Below, piece after piece: positions 23,250 to 33,056 of a stretch of DNA of 64,000 nt (position 1 is the stretch's first letter; each line of letters begins with the position of its first letter). Source of the DNA: Parasphingopyxis lamellibrachiae (GTDB taxonomy: Bacteria; Pseudomonadota; Alphaproteobacteria; Sphingomonadales; Sphingomonadaceae); the NCBI RefSeq assembly GCF_003385775.1, contig NZ_QRDP01000004.1, positions 2,382,957 through 2,446,956 of the forward strand, in the 5' to 3' direction. The notes below the pieces were generated by a model. That model saw only the letters and a list, made by a program, of their open reading frames with translations, made no database searches and was not told the DNA's origin. The position numbers and the translations under genes were made by a program.

Positions 23250-24477
23250 TCCGTTCCCTTTTTCTCCGCGCTACTCCGCGCACTTGCTTCGCAGTGGTCT
23301 CGGCCGCGCGGCAGGCCCGAAACAGTAAGCCGGATCGTGCTCCGCCAAGTGGAACCGACACGCGCACAATATCGCGGCGTTCGCTCCACAGGCTGTCGAT
23401 CATCGAATGATCCTCGGCCGCGCAACTGTCGATCCATTCGATGTCGCGGTTTTCGAGAATGCGAAGATTATAGCGCTCGATCAGTACGCCGGGAGAATAG
23501 CGCGCATAGGTCTCGTCAAAGGCAATCTTGAAAGAAAAACCGCCAGGCGCGGCAAGGAAGTTGATCAGCATGGCGATCGGTTTGCCGTCGAGATCGAGCC
23601 GGTGGAAGTCGAGCTTGCCGATGGCGTGCGCGCCAGTCACGGCATTTTCCAGAAACCGGACGAGCTTCGGGTCGCAGCCTATTGCTGAGCCTGCCTTGCC
23701 TTTCCAGCCCGTCTTCTCGAGGGCGAGAAAAGAGGCAATCCATGGTCGGGCGTCTTCATCGGGCGCGAGTGTTTTGTAACTGATTGTGCCCAGTTCGCCG
23801 AGCCGGTTGGCCAGGCGATTCAGCTCCTTGCGCTTTTTCTTGCGGACGTTGCTTTCCCAATATTCCTGCGGAGTCTGTGCGCTTTTCAGCAGCGCGCGCC
23901 GCGTGCGGTGGACGATGGCGCAGGGACGCCCCAGAGTGGCTGCCGCCTCCTGGAGCCCGCGAATTGTGCGGCCGTTGTCCGGCAGGCCGTTGATGTGCAG
24001 CAGGCCTCTGGCCCAATCGGCCTGGTCGAGTGCGCCGAGCAACACCGTCCAGAACTGGGTCTCCATTCCCCGGCGGACCAGCGGAACACCCAGGAAGCTG
24101 TTGTGGTGCAACCAGTTCTGGACATTGGCCACTGGGATCCGACCATATTTCGGTTTGATGGTAAGCGGGATCATCCCGACGAGCAGGCCGCTATGCGATG
24201 TAACGACGGCAAGCTGGACATCGCCGGATTCGGCGAGGAGGGCAAGCGATGGCTGGAGAAACCAACGTTCGGCAAAGCAATTGGGTTCGGCCGCCTGATC
24301 GGCCAGTACCATCCACTGCGCGGCGATGCTTGCCGAGAGCGCATCGGGCGACTGAAAACTACAGATCAGCTTTGAATTGCCGGTAACGCTGACCGGACGA
24401 GTTCGGGCTCCGAGCAAAGCGCGCCGGGATGCCAGAGTCGTTTCCGTCGGAATTGGATGGGTTTCACCCGCGTACAT
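23239..24477 (-). CDS. GNAT-family acyltransferase (CelD/BcsL-like)
   Basis: A 412-residue protein with the double-GNAT layout of the CelD/BcsL or FemAB-like acetyltransferase_6 group: WFLQPSLALLAESGDVQLAV in the first half, VRKKKRKELNRLANRLGELG in the middle, and DLDGKPIAMLINFLAAPGG with YSPGVLIERYNLRIL in the second. These enzymes acylate polysaccharides or envelope molecules. The N-terminal 30 residues are poorly conserved in character and the true start could be slightly downstream. It is coupled to the JmjC-like gene by an 11-base overlap. Confidence 0.85.
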   Translation of the reverse strand: MYAGETHPIPTETTLASRRALLGARTRPVSVTGNSKLICSFQSPDALSASIAAQWMVLADQAAEPNCFAERWFLQPSLALLAESGDVQLAVVTSHSGLLVGMIPLTIKPKYGRIPVANVQNWLHHNSFLGVPLVRRGMETQFWTVLLGALDQADWARGLLHINGLPDNGRTIRGLQEAAATLGRPCAIVHRTRRALLKSAQTPQEYWESNVRKKKRKELNRLANRLGELGTISYKTLAPDEDARPWIASFLALEKTGWKGKAGSAIGCDPKLVRFLENAVTGAHAIGKLDFHRLDLDGKPIAMLINFLAAPGGFSFKIAFDETYARYSPGVLIERYNLRILENRDIEWIDSCAAEDHSMIDSLWSERRDIVRVSVPLGGARSGLLFRACRAAETTAKQVRGVARRKRERNDG

Positions 24478-24590
24478 GCGCTTGTTCTCCGGTACCTGAT
24501 ATGCAGACCAGTACGCGGTTGAGGTTAAATAATTTTTGAAGGGCGCGGTTAGCGGAGAGGGTTAATTTTCGCGCGGGTAAACCCGGTGCC

Positions 24591-24625
24591 AAAGAAAAAG
24601 CCCCGCCAGACGAATCCGGCAGGGC
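24591..24625 (-). terminator. Second hairpin terminator beyond the pyrophosphatase gene
   Basis: Minus-strand hairpin with arms GCCCTGCC and GGCGGGGC (one G-T pair), a ten-base loop and a TTTTTCTTT tail. It lies about 65 bases beyond the first terminator and could be a back-up or the end of a separate short transcript. Confidence 0.6.
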
Positions 24626-24690
24626 CAAGGTTCAGGAACCGGATAGCTGTCACATATTTGCCGTAATTGCAACAATCGCGGATGGACAAG

Positions 24691-24721
24691 AAAAACCCGC
24701 CCGGATCGTTCCGGACGGGTT
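24691..24721 (-). terminator. Rho-independent terminator of the pyrophosphatase gene
   Basis: Twelve-base arms (24694-24705 and 24710-24721, one mismatch), a four-base loop and a T-rich tail on the minus strand, 29 bases after the hppA stop codon. Confidence 0.85.
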
Positions 24722-24749
24722 CTCAATTTCCGGCTGCCATTACCTCGGT

Positions 24750-26882
24750 TTAGGCAGCGCCCGCCGCTAGGGCAGCAAGCAACAACAGCGCCACGATGTT
24801 CGTGATCTTGATCATCGGGTTCACGGCCGGACCGGCGGTATCCTTGTAAGGATCGCCAACCGTATCGCCTGTCACCGCGGCGTGATGGGCGTCAGAGCCT
24901 TTGCCGCCATGGTTGCCGTCTTCGATATACTTCTTCGCATTGTCCCATGCACCACCACCGGCAGTCATGGAGAGTGCGACGAAGAGACCCGAAACGATCA
25001 CGCCGAGGAGCAATGCGCCGAGGGCGGCGAAGCCGTTGGCCTGACCAGCAACAGCGCTGACTACGAAGTAGACAACGATCGGCGCGAGTACCGGCAGCAG
25101 CGAAGGAATGATCATTTCCTTGATCGCGGCCTTGGTCACGAGATCGACCGTGCGGGCATAGTTGGGACGCGATGTGCCATCCATGATGCCCTTGTCGGCA
25201 GCGAACTGCGCGCGAACGTCTTTTACAACGTCACCGGCAGCGCGGCCCACGGCGGTCATGCCCATGGCTCCGAAGAGGTAAGGCAGCAGTGCGCCGAGCA
25301 AGAGGCCGACAATCACATAGGGATTTTCAAGGCTGAAGCTGACCGCCAGGTCCGGGAAGAACTCGGCAAGGTCGGCTGTGTAAGCCGAGAAAAGAACGAG
25401 CGCGGCAAGACCGGCGGAGCCAATGGCATAGCCTTTGGTCACGGCTTTGGTCGTGTTGCCCACTGCATCGAGCGCATCCGTCTTTTCGCGAACGCTTTCA
25501 TCCAGGCCGGACATTTCGGCGATACCGCCGGCATTATCCGTAACCGGACCATAGGCGTCGAGTGCGACAACCATGCCGGCAAGCGCCAGCATTGCAGTGG
25601 CCGCAAAGGCGATGCCGATCAGGCCGGCAAGCTGGTAGGCCGCGACGATGCCGATCACGATGACCAGCGTCGGCAGGGCCGTTGCTTCAAGCGAAATCGC
25701 CAGACCCTGGATCACGTTCGTGCCGTGACCGGTTTCGGACGCCTTGGCGATCGACTTGACCGGGCGATAGTTGGTGCCGGTGTAATATTCGGTGATCCAG
25801 ATGATCAGGCCGGTCACACCCAGACCAACCATCATCGACCAGAACAGATCCATGCCGGTAAAGCCAACCCTGCCGTCCGAAGCGGAGACAATGGCCGTGC
25901 CCATATCGCCAAGTGTATATTGGGTGGCGAAATAGATGCCCGGGATCGAAAGAATCGCGGTCGTCAGGAAGCCCTTATAAAGCGCACCCATGATCGAATT
26001 TCCCGATCCGAGGCGGACCATATAGGTGCCGATGATCGAGGTGATGATGCACACGCCGCCGATCAGCAGCGGAAGAACCATCAGGCTGGTGAGGGCAGCG
26101 GCGGAAACCGCTTCGCTGAGCAGCAGTGCCAGCAGCACCATGGTTGCGCCAACCGTCACGACATAGGTTTCGAAAAGATCGGCAGCCATACCGGCACAGT
26201 CGCCGACATTGTCGCCGACATTGTCCGCAATGGTGGCCGGGTTGCGGGGATCGTCTTCGGGGATGCCAGCTTCTACCTTGCCGACGAGATCGGCACCGAC
26301 GTCAGCGGCCTTGGTGAAGATACCGCCGCCGAGACGCGCAAAGATCGAAATCAGCGACGCGCCAAAGGCGAGGGCCACGAGAGCGTCGATCACTTCGCGG
26401 CTATTGGCTTCGATGCCCATCGAAAAGACGAGAACGTAAAAGAATACCGAGATGGCGAGGAGCGCAAGACCGGCAACGAGCATGCCCGTAACGGCGCCTG
26501 CCCGGAAAGCCACGGTAAGACCGCTCTGGAGGCTGTCGCTTGCGGCCTGAGCCGTGCGGACATTGGCACGAACCGAAATGTTCATGCCAATATAGCCTGC
26601 AACGCCAGACAGGATAGCGCCGATAAGAAAGCCGATCGCGGAGAGGTTCCCGAGGAAAAACCAGACCAGGGCGGCGACAACAATGCCGACCATTCCGATC
26701 GTACGGTACTGGCGGCCCAGATAGGCTTGCGCGCCTTCCTGAATAGCGCCGGCAATGCTTTGCATTTTTTCGTTACCGGCGCTTGCCGCAAGCACCTGGC
26801 GGCTTGTCACAATGCCATAGAGAACGGCAAGAAAACCGCACACAATGGCTGCGACAACAATCGTCATCGGTTCAATAGTCAT
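24750..26882 (-). CDS. hppA: Membrane-bound proton-translocating pyrophosphatase
   Basis: A 710-residue integral membrane pump with about 16 helices. It couples PPi hydrolysis to H+ export across the inner membrane. The signature [11 protein letters not shown] (D-x7-K-x-E), [25 protein letters not shown] and the C-terminal [10 protein letters not shown] and [15 protein letters not shown] are intact. The segment [17 protein letters not shown] carries Lys at the position that is Ala in K+-dependent enzymes, pointing to the K+-independent H+-pumping class. The ATG at 26882 ([10 protein letters not shown]) is preferred; the open frame extends 12 codons further. Two terminators follow it. Confidence 0.96.
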   Translation of the reverse strand: MTIEPMTIVVAAIVCGFLAVLYGIVTSRQVLAASAGNEKMQSIAGAIQEGAQAYLGRQYRTIGMVGIVVAALVWFFLGNLSAIGFLIGAILSGVAGYIGMNISVRANVRTAQAASDSLQSGLTVAFRAGAVTGMLVAGLALLAISVFFYVLVFSMGIEANSREVIDALVALAFGASLISIFARLGGGIFTKAADVGADLVGKVEAGIPEDDPRNPATIADNVGDNVGDCAGMAADLFETYVVTVGATMVLLALLLSEAVSAAALTSLMVLPLLIGGVCIITSIIGTYMVRLGSGNSIMGALYKGFLTTAILSIPGIYFATQYTLGDMGTAIVSASDGRVGFTGMDLFWSMMVGLGVTGLIIWITEYYTGTNYRPVKSIAKASETGHGTNVIQGLAISLEATALPTLVIVIGIVAAYQLAGLIGIAFAATAMLALAGMVVALDAYGPVTDNAGGIAEMSGLDESVREKTDALDAVGNTTKAVTKGYAIGSAGLAALVLFSAYTADLAEFFPDLAVSFSLENPYVIVGLLLGALLPYLFGAMGMTAVGRAAGDVVKDVRAQFAADKGIMDGTSRPNYARTVDLVTKAAIKEMIIPSLLPVLAPIVVYFVVSAVAGQANGFAALGALLLGVIVSGLFVALSMTAGGGAWDNAKKYIEDGNHGGKGSDAHHAAVTGDTVGDPYKDTAGPAVNPMIKITNIVALLLLAALAAGAA

Positions 26883-27026
26883 TTGGCTCAAAGCCCCCTT
26901 TGAAAGCGTGTTCCGCATAGAAAAATACGCCCGAAACGGACGCAGCGGAGTTAAGCTGGCTATAGAGGGACAGCTGGGGTTTTTGCAAGCCGGTTCGTCG
27001 CCGCTACCGGCTCTGGCCGTTTGCCG

Positions 27027-27968
27027 TCAATGTTCCCAGCCCAGGGTTTCGGGCAGCGGCAGGGGGCGTCCCCCTTCCTGCAAGGAAAGGCCTTTGCCTG
27101 CCTCGACAAGTCCGACGCACTGGATGTGAGCGTCCAGCCCCTCGGCAACGGTTTCGATCTGACGGCGGGACCGGGGCGGGGCCGCAAAGAGCAGTTCGTA
27201 ATCGTCGCCGGCGGTCGCCGCTTCAATCGAGGCTTCTCGCGTATCGCCCCGTACGCCGACAAAGGCGGAAGAAAGCGGCACATCGATGCTTTCGATCGCA
27301 ATGGCGACATTGCTGGCTTCCGCCATGCGTCCGGCATCAATCAACAGGCCGTCCGACACATCCATCATTGCAGAAACGAGCGGCGCCAGTTTCTGGCCGA
27401 GTTCGAGCTGCGGCACCGGTCGACGATAGGCCTGAAGCAATTCCTTCGGTCCCTCCAGCTCTCCTTTTGCAATTGCAAGGCCAGCCCCGGCATCGCCCAA
27501 TGTACCGCTGACCCACAGATCGTCGCCCGGTGATGCACCATCGCGTCCGGGCACGAATTCCGCTTCGCCGATCGCGGTCATGCCGAAGTGCCGGGCCGAG
27601 CCCTCGGGAACGCGCACCGTATCGCCGCCGATCAGCGGACAACCATATCTGGTCAGCGCCTCGCCCAGGCCCGCCGCGAAACGCGCATCCCAGTCCCCGT
27701 CGCCCGACAGGCTATACGCCATCAGCGAGGCGATGGGCTTCGCGCCTTTGGCGGCCAGGTCGGAAAGATTGGCGACAGCCAGTTTCCAGCCGATATCTTC
27801 GGGCGGATCGCCCGGCAGGAAGTGCACGTTTTCGACGATCGTGTCATGGGTCAGCACGATGGTGCGTCCGGCATGGGTGAGGGTTGCCGCATCGTCCGTC
27901 AAGCCGCGGGCCGCAGGATGGGTCGCGAAAGCGCGAAGCTTGTCGATAAAGGCCGATTCGCTGGTCAT
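27027..27968 (-). CDS. thiL: Thiamine-monophosphate kinase
   Basis: A 313-residue ThiL: GLTDDAATL near the N-terminus, LTHDTIVENVHFLP with metal-binding Asp, WKLAVANLSDLAAKGAKP, MDVSDGLLIDAGRMAEAS and AGDDYELLFAAP are all present. It phosphorylates thiamine phosphate to thiamine diphosphate with ATP. It follows nusB by 56 bases; nusB-thiL adjacency is common in proteobacteria. No THI-box riboswitch was recognised upstream. Confidence 0.96.
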   Translation of the reverse strand: MTSESAFIDKLRAFATHPAARGLTDDAATLTHAGRTIVLTHDTIVENVHFLPGDPPEDIGWKLAVANLSDLAAKGAKPIASLMAYSLSGDGDWDARFAAGLGEALTRYGCPLIGGDTVRVPEGSARHFGMTAIGEAEFVPGRDGASPGDDLWVSGTLGDAGAGLAIAKGELEGPKELLQAYRRPVPQLELGQKLAPLVSAMMDVSDGLLIDAGRMAEASNVAIAIESIDVPLSSAFVGVRGDTREASIEAATAGDDYELLFAAPPRSRRQIETVAEGLDAHIQCVGLVEAGKGLSLQEGGRPLPLPETLGWEH

Positions 27969-28024
27969 ACGCTTCTGGCTAGCAGAGATTTCAGCGCAAT
28001 ATCTCTACAAAAGGTTGAGACGGG

Positions 28025-28471
28025 TCAGCCGCGAACATCCTTGGCGATGGCATCGAGCATGCCGTTGACGAAACCCTTTTCGCGCTTGTCGTAAAAGGCA
28101 TCGGCGACATCGATATACTCGCCGATGATCGCGGCAACCGGTACATCGGCCCGTGCCAGCAATTCATAGGTACCGGCGCGCAAAATCTGTTTCTGGGGGC
28201 GATCCAGCCGGTCGAGAGACCAGCCCTTGGCAAGCTTTCCTTCGATCAGGGCATCGATTTCGGCGCGCCTTTTGTTGATACCCGAAACTACATCGTCGAA
28301 AAAATCGACTTCGGCTTCGGCAAATTCGACATCCTCGACCGTCGCACCGAGCCGGTAATCGTGAAATTCCTTTAGCAGCCGGGCAAGCGGTGTGCCCTCC
28401 ATTTCCTGTTGATAGAGTGCCTGAACGGCGGCCAGTCGGGCGGCGGAACGGGATTTTGAACGTTGGGTCAT
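28025..28471 (-). CDS. nusB: Transcription antitermination factor NusB
   Basis: A 148-residue all-helical NusB: RSAARLAAVQALYQQEMEG at the N-terminus, DRLDRPQKQILRAGTYELL in the centre and IIGEYIDVADAFYDKREKGF with VNGMLDAIAKD at the C-terminus. With NusE it binds boxA RNA and supports rRNA antitermination. The start overlaps the DUF1993 stop by four bases. Confidence 0.97.
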   Translation of the reverse strand: MTQRSKSRSAARLAAVQALYQQEMEGTPLARLLKEFHDYRLGATVEDVEFAEAEVDFFDDVVSGINKRRAEIDALIEGKLAKGWSLDRLDRPQKQILRAGTYELLARADVPVAAIIGEYIDVADAFYDKREKGFVNGMLDAIAKDVRG

Positions 28472-28995
28472 GAGGCGGTTTTCATCCGTAGCTGGCCAAG
28501 AAAATCGCGCTTACCAATGGAAACTCCCTCGGCCCGTAAAATGTCATAGGCCGTGGTCGCGTGGAAATAGAAATTGGGCTGGGCGAAGGAGAGCAGGAAA
28601 TTCTCGGCCAGGAAAGGGATAACCATCTCGCCGAAGGAGAATTGCATATCATTTCCGGCAAAAGCATCGACTTCAGCCCGGTCGAGGGCCTCGAGCGCTG
28701 AAGCCGCAGCGGCGAGCTTGGCTTTCAGACCGGCAAAATTTGCCGGCGGCGCGCTGAGATCGGGTGAATAGTTACCCGCTCGCACGCCCTCGATCGCGCC
28801 GAGCGAATGTTCGGCGACCGCTTTCACCTGATAGGCAAAGGGCAGCATGTCTTCGATCAGTTTGGCCTGCAGCATATCCTCTTCCGAACGGCTCTCGGCA
28901 GCGCAGAACGCCTTCGCCTTGTCGAGAAGGCCCGATACAGAGCCGATGATTTGAAGATTGGCCGGGATGACGGCGTCGTACAGCGAAATGCTCAT
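28468..28995 (-). CDS. DUF1993 family protein
   Basis: A 175-residue helical protein of the DUF1993 family, distantly DinB-like. Landmarks are LYDAVIPANLQIIGSVSGLLDKA, EDMLPFAYQVKAVAEHSLGAIEG, FSFGEMVIPFLAENFLLSFAQPNFYFH with the conserved NFYFHATTAYDILR, and the final GKRDFLG. The function is unknown. It lies between hisD and nusB with a one-base overlap to hisD, so it is carried in the his transcript. Confidence 0.9.
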   Translation of the reverse strand: MSISLYDAVIPANLQIIGSVSGLLDKAKAFCAAESRSEEDMLQAKLIEDMLPFAYQVKAVAEHSLGAIEGVRAGNYSPDLSAPPANFAGLKAKLAAAASALEALDRAEVDAFAGNDMQFSFGEMVIPFLAENFLLSFAQPNFYFHATTAYDILRAEGVSIGKRDFLGQLRMKTAS

Positions 28996-30311
28996 CAGTC
29001 GCTCCTGTTTTCGGGTTCTCGTCGTGGTAGCCGCATCGCGACCGAACGGGCATGGGCAGGCAGGCCTTCCGCCTCGGCCAGTCGCACGGCAGCCGGGCCG
29101 ATTGCTTCAAGAGACTGTTCGTCGCAGCGAAGAAAACTCGTACGCTTCATAAAATCGAGTACCGAAAGCCCGGACGAAAAGCGAGCTCGGCGCCCGGTGG
29201 GCAATACATGGTTGGGGCCGCCCACATAATCGCCAATGGCTTCGGGGGTCAGGCGGCCGAGAAAGACCGATCCGGCATGACGGACGCGCAAAAAAAGGGC
29301 GTCGGGATCGGCCACCGCCAGTTCGAGATGCTCCGGCGCAAGTCGGTCCGAAAGCGGCAGGGCATCGTCAAGCGTGTCGACGCAGATGATCGCGCCATTG
29401 TTTGCCCAGCTTGTTTGGGCGGTTTCCTCCGTCGTCAGCATGGCAAGTTGCGTTTCCACGGCCCTGTCGACCGCATCGGCGAATTCCACGCAGTCGGTAA
29501 ACAGGATGGATTGGCTCGTCGGGTCATGCTCGGCCTGCGACAGCAGGTCCGCGGCGATCCAGTCCGGGTCGTTGTCCCTGTCTGCGATCACGACGATCTC
29601 GGAAGGTCCGGCAACCATGTCGATGCCCACTGTTCCGTATAGCTGGCGTTTGGCTTCAGCGACCCAGGCATTACCCGGGCCGACAATCACGTCCGCGCTC
29701 GGAACTGTGTCGGTGCCAAAGGCCAGTGCGGCGACAGCCTGTGCCCCGCCGATCCGGTATATCTCGCCGACACCGGCAATCTCGGCGGCGGCCAGGATCA
29801 ACGGATTGATCTCGCCTCCTGGAGTCGGCGTGACCATTACAATATGCTCAACACCGGCGACGAGCGCCGGAATCGCGTTCATCAGCAGCGATGACGGATA
29901 GGCGGCGCGGCCGCCGGGGACATAGAGTCCGGCCGTTTCGACGGCTGACCAGCGCGATCCCATGCGCACGCCTGCCGCATCAATTGTCTGGCTGTCCTGT
30001 GGCCGCTGCTTTTCGTGGAACGTCCGGATACGGCCCGCGGCCAGCTCGAGGGCATCGCGAAGATCTTTGTCCAGCCGGTCAAGAGCGGAGGTCCGTTCTT
30101 CCCGGTCGACGGACCATGTCGTCTCGTTCAGGCTGAACCCGTCGAATTTCTCTGTGTATTCCGCGACCGCGTCGTCACCGCGCGCTCGGACATCGGCGAT
30201 GATCGCAGCAACGTCGCGCGCTATGTCGGTATCGGTTTCCCTCCGGGCTTCTACCAGCGCGGTAAAGCGGGTCTCGAAATCGCTGTCGGAAGCGGCCAGC
30301 CTAAGCGGCAT
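28995..30311 (-). CDS. hisD: Histidinol dehydrogenase
   Basis: A 438-residue HisD catalysing the last two oxidations of histidine synthesis (histidinol to histidine, two NAD+). [57 protein letters not shown] (zinc and substrate site), LAPEHLEL (catalytic Glu-His) and [13 protein letters not shown] are visible. It overlaps hisG by 11 bases, forming a hisG-hisD-DUF1993-nusB-thiL run. Confidence 0.97.
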   Translation of the reverse strand: MPLRLAASDSDFETRFTALVEARRETDTDIARDVAAIIADVRARGDDAVAEYTEKFDGFSLNETTWSVDREERTSALDRLDKDLRDALELAAGRIRTFHEKQRPQDSQTIDAAGVRMGSRWSAVETAGLYVPGGRAAYPSSLLMNAIPALVAGVEHIVMVTPTPGGEINPLILAAAEIAGVGEIYRIGGAQAVAALAFGTDTVPSADVIVGPGNAWVAEAKRQLYGTVGIDMVAGPSEIVVIADRDNDPDWIAADLLSQAEHDPTSQSILFTDCVEFADAVDRAVETQLAMLTTEETAQTSWANNGAIICVDTLDDALPLSDRLAPEHLELAVADPDALFLRVRHAGSVFLGRLTPEAIGDYVGGPNHVLPTGRRARFSSGLSVLDFMKRTSFLRCDEQSLEAIGPAAVRLAEAEGLPAHARSVAMRLPRREPENRSD

Positions 30312-30963
30312 CGCTGCCGCCTACAATCTCGCGGAACCGCTCCACCAGAGGCCGAATTTCGGGCTGTGTCTTGAATGCCACACGGTTGACGATGAGGCGG
30401 GATGTGATCTCGCAGAGAATATCGACTTCGACTAGATTATTGGCTTTCAGCGTTCCGCCGCTCGACACAAGGTCGACAATTCGCCGGGTAAGGCCCAGCG
30501 CGGGGGCGATCTCCATCGCGCCATTCAATTTGACGCACTCGGCCTGCACGCCCTTGGCCTCGAAATGGCGGCGGGTGAAATTGGGATATTTGGTTGCGAT
30601 CCGGACATGGCTCCATTCGCTGATATCGTCGCTGGCCGCGAGATCCGCGGGCTCGGCCACCGACAGCCGGCAATGGCCGATATCCAGATCGACCGGCGCG
30701 TAGATCTCCGAATAGCTATATTCTTCCAACACGTCGGAGCCGACTATGCCAAGCTGAGCAGCGCCGTGCGCGACGAAGGTTGCGACATCGAAGGCACGGA
30801 CGCGAATGATGTCGATGTCCGGGTTGTTCGTGCCGAAGCGCAGCGCGCGGCTGTCCTTATTGTGGAAATCCGCATCGGGTATGATTCCTGCCTCGGCGAG
30901 CAGCGGTAGCGCTTCATCGAGGATACGTCCCTTGGGGATGGCGAAGATTATCGGTTTGGCCAT
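30301..30963 (-). CDS. hisG: ATP phosphoribosyltransferase, short form
   Basis: A 220-residue HisG catalytic subunit for the first step of histidine synthesis (ATP + PRPP). [17 protein letters not shown], the region with [29 protein letters not shown] and [13 protein letters not shown], the PRPP-binding loop, are present. The C-terminal regulatory domain of long-form enzymes is absent, so a HisZ partner elsewhere is expected. It is the first gene of the minus-strand run. Confidence 0.96.
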   Translation of the reverse strand: MAKPIIFAIPKGRILDEALPLLAEAGIIPDADFHNKDSRALRFGTNNPDIDIIRVRAFDVATFVAHGAAQLGIVGSDVLEEYSYSEIYAPVDLDIGHCRLSVAEPADLAASDDISEWSHVRIATKYPNFTRRHFEAKGVQAECVKLNGAMEIAPALGLTRRIVDLVSSGGTLKANNLVEVDILCEITSRLIVNRVAFKTQPEIRPLVERFREIVGGSDAA

Positions 30964-31010
30964 GGCGGGAGCGCTTTACTTGGGGGCGGTGCAGCGGGCA
31001 AGCTAGGACT

Positions 31011-32051
31011 ATGGACGATAAATTTTCCAGTGTGCGAACCGCCTTCGGGCGGCAGGCCATTTTTTGCCGCGACAATGGCTCGCCGCTTACAGCAGATATC
31101 CTCGACGCGATTGCCGGACACATCGATCCCGAAAGCGGCGTGGGCGCGCAGATAATGGCGATGGAGGGCGATCTGGAAGGCGCAGGCGAAGCGGTAGCCC
31201 TGCGGCTTGCCGGCGGGCTCCATGCGCTGGCCCGATCCGGCCGGGACGAGGTTCTGGCGACCGCTTATCGTGGGGAAGGCGATCTTGCGAAAGCCGTGGG
31301 CGCATCGCTTGCGGCTTATGACGAGGTGCTGGTCGGCTGGCTGGATTCACCACCCCAGACCAATGAGCCAGCAAGGGCGGCCTATGTCATGGCCGGGCTG
31401 ATGGTTGCCGCTGCGCGCTATCCCATGTCGATCGATTTGTTGGAAGTCGGGTCGAGTGCTGGCCTGGTCCTGAATCTCAATCGCTATCGCTACGATCTTG
31501 GCGGCGTGGAGGCGGGCGAACCGACATCGCCCCTTCTGCTTGCCCCGCGTTGGATCGGTGGGCCGCCGCCGGCCAGCACGATCAGCTTGATCTCCCAGCG
31601 CGGGGTGGACCGCAACCCGGTCTATCTGGGGTCGCAGGAAGCCGCCGAGAAGTTGATCGCCTATATCTGGCCGGATCAGGCGGATCGCATTGAGCGCGCC
31701 GAGGAGGCGATCGCGCTGGCACGGGCGTTCCCGCCGCCGATTGTTGCCGGCGAGGCCGGTGATTGGGTCGAGGACCAGCTTGTTGCACCGCAGGTCGATG
31801 GCGTGTTGCGCCTGATCTTCCACACCATCACTCTTCAATATCTGCCGGAGGATCAAAAACGCCGATTCCACGCCGCCATCGCTGCTGCGGCCGCTCGGGC
31901 GACTGAAGATAAGCCTTTTGGCTGGCTTTCCTACGAATTCGACGATGTGAGGAAGGCGTTTGAATTGCGGTTGAAGCTCTGGCCATCGGGTGAAGACCTT
32001 CATCTTGCCGACGGTCATCCACACGGAGCAGTGGTGGATTGGCTGCTCTAA
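31011..32051 (+). CDS. DUF2332 family protein
   Basis: A 346-residue protein of the DUF2332 family. The segment IDLLEVGSSAGLVLNLNRYRYDLGG resembles the SAM-binding motif I of methyltransferases. The C-terminal QYLPEDQKRRFHAAIAAAAA and PFGWLSYEFDD match the family. Its biochemical activity is unknown. It is divergent from hisG over a 47-base gap and converges with the BolA gene. Confidence 0.85.
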   Translation: MDDKFSSVRTAFGRQAIFCRDNGSPLTADILDAIAGHIDPESGVGAQIMAMEGDLEGAGEAVALRLAGGLHALARSGRDEVLATAYRGEGDLAKAVGASLAAYDEVLVGWLDSPPQTNEPARAAYVMAGLMVAAARYPMSIDLLEVGSSAGLVLNLNRYRYDLGGVEAGEPTSPLLLAPRWIGGPPPASTISLISQRGVDRNPVYLGSQEAAEKLIAYIWPDQADRIERAEEAIALARAFPPPIVAGEAGDWVEDQLVAPQVDGVLRLIFHTITLQYLPEDQKRRFHAAIAAAAARATEDKPFGWLSYEFDDVRKAFELRLKLWPSGEDLHLADGHPHGAVVDWLL

Positions 32052-32069
32052 CGGAGCGGCCGCGTTCCG

Positions 32070-32363
32070 CTACTTCGCAATCTCGCTTGGAGCCTTCGCC
32101 CGAATCTGCATGGCGTGGACGCGCTCTTTCATCATGTCGCCCAATGCCGAATTAACCGCGCGCTGCCGGTCGACCCGGCTCAGATTTTCGAACTGCCGCG
32201 CCACGATCTCGACGGTGAAATGGCTTTCGCCGCTGCCATCGTCCCCAGCATGGCCGCGATGCTGGGCACTGTCGTTGATGACCCGCAAATGCACGGGGGC
32301 GAGGGTCTCGGTTAGTCGCTTTTCAATTTCGGCCGCGACGGGGCCTTTCGATTCCTGGGTCAT
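32070..32363 (-). CDS. BolA family protein
   Basis: A 97-residue BolA-like protein with the class II KH-like fold: IEKRLTETLAPVHLRVINDS, the GESHFTVEIVARQFENLSRVDRQRAVN segment with the invariant His, and the C-terminal helix ending VHAMQIRAKAP. BolA proteins bind monothiol glutaredoxins and iron-sulfur clusters and affect envelope gene expression. The ATG at 32363 (MTQESKG) is preferred over one eight codons upstream. It is divergent from the J-domain gene. Confidence 0.93.
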   Translation of the reverse strand: MTQESKGPVAAEIEKRLTETLAPVHLRVINDSAQHRGHAGDDGSGESHFTVEIVARQFENLSRVDRQRAVNSALGDMMKERVHAMQIRAKAPSEIAK

Positions 32364-32400
32364 GGCTCCTATATAGGCATGTTGCACGAAAGGAGCACCC

Positions 32401-32994
32401 TTGGCCTCGAACCCGAGACACGAAAAATTTCATGGCCGGCTGGATGACAGCGAACGGATGTGTGAGCATCCCGACTGCGCCGAACTGGGAGAGTTTCGTG
32501 CGCCCAAAACCGGGCATCGCCGCGGCGGTTTCGATGGGCCGGGCGACTATTTCTTGCTGTGTCTGGAGCATGTCCGCCGCTTCAATGCAGGCTATGATTA
32601 TTTCGATGGCATGAGCCGGGACGAAATCTACAGCCAACAGCGGCCATGGTCCGGATGGGACCGGGAAACGCGTACTTTTGCCGGTAATGGTGCCAGTCCG
32701 ACTCCGCGATGGGCGGATTTTACCGACCCGCTGGATGCCATTGGCGCGCGATTCAGAACCGGCGTCCGTACGCCCAGGGACGATGGCAAACCGCTTTCCG
32801 ACCGTGATCGGGAAAATTTGCAGATTCTCGGACTGAACGCGAATACCGACCGAAAGACGCTACGGCGCCGCTATGCCGCGCTGGTTCGTAAATATCATCC
32901 TGACAAAAATGGCGGTGACCGGAGTCATGAGAAGATGTTGCAGCGTGTTATCGACGCCTATACGCAACTCAAGGTTACCCCTGCATTTTCCTGA
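32401..32994 (+). CDS. J-domain (DnaJ-like) protein
   Basis: A 197-residue protein starting at TTG, with AAAGGAG six bases upstream. The C-terminal J domain (about residues 135-195) contains the HPD motif at 166-168 ([12 protein letters not shown]), which stimulates DnaK-type ATPases. The N-terminal half has [15 protein letters not shown] and [19 protein letters not shown]-x4-C plus a later C-x2-H suggests a small zinc site. This layout beside bolA and cobS/cobT recurs in alphaproteobacteria. Confidence 0.92.
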   Translation: MASNPRHEKFHGRLDDSERMCEHPDCAELGEFRAPKTGHRRGGFDGPGDYFLLCLEHVRRFNAGYDYFDGMSRDEIYSQQRPWSGWDRETRTFAGNGASPTPRWADFTDPLDAIGARFRTGVRTPRDDGKPLSDRDRENLQILGLNANTDRKTLRRRYAALVRKYHPDKNGGDRSHEKMLQRVIDAYTQLKVTPAFS

Positions 32995-33056
32995 TTGGCG
33001 CAAGCGCTGTCGGGACATCACGATCGAGAAACCCCAAGCGAGACACTGGAATTACG

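Noticed and set aside
24882-26903. A 673-codon plus-strand open frame opposite the pyrophosphatase gene
   Set aside because: It is antisense to an unambiguous membrane pyrophosphatase, has His/Asp/Arg-rich composition with no family resemblance, and arises from GC-rich codon usage.
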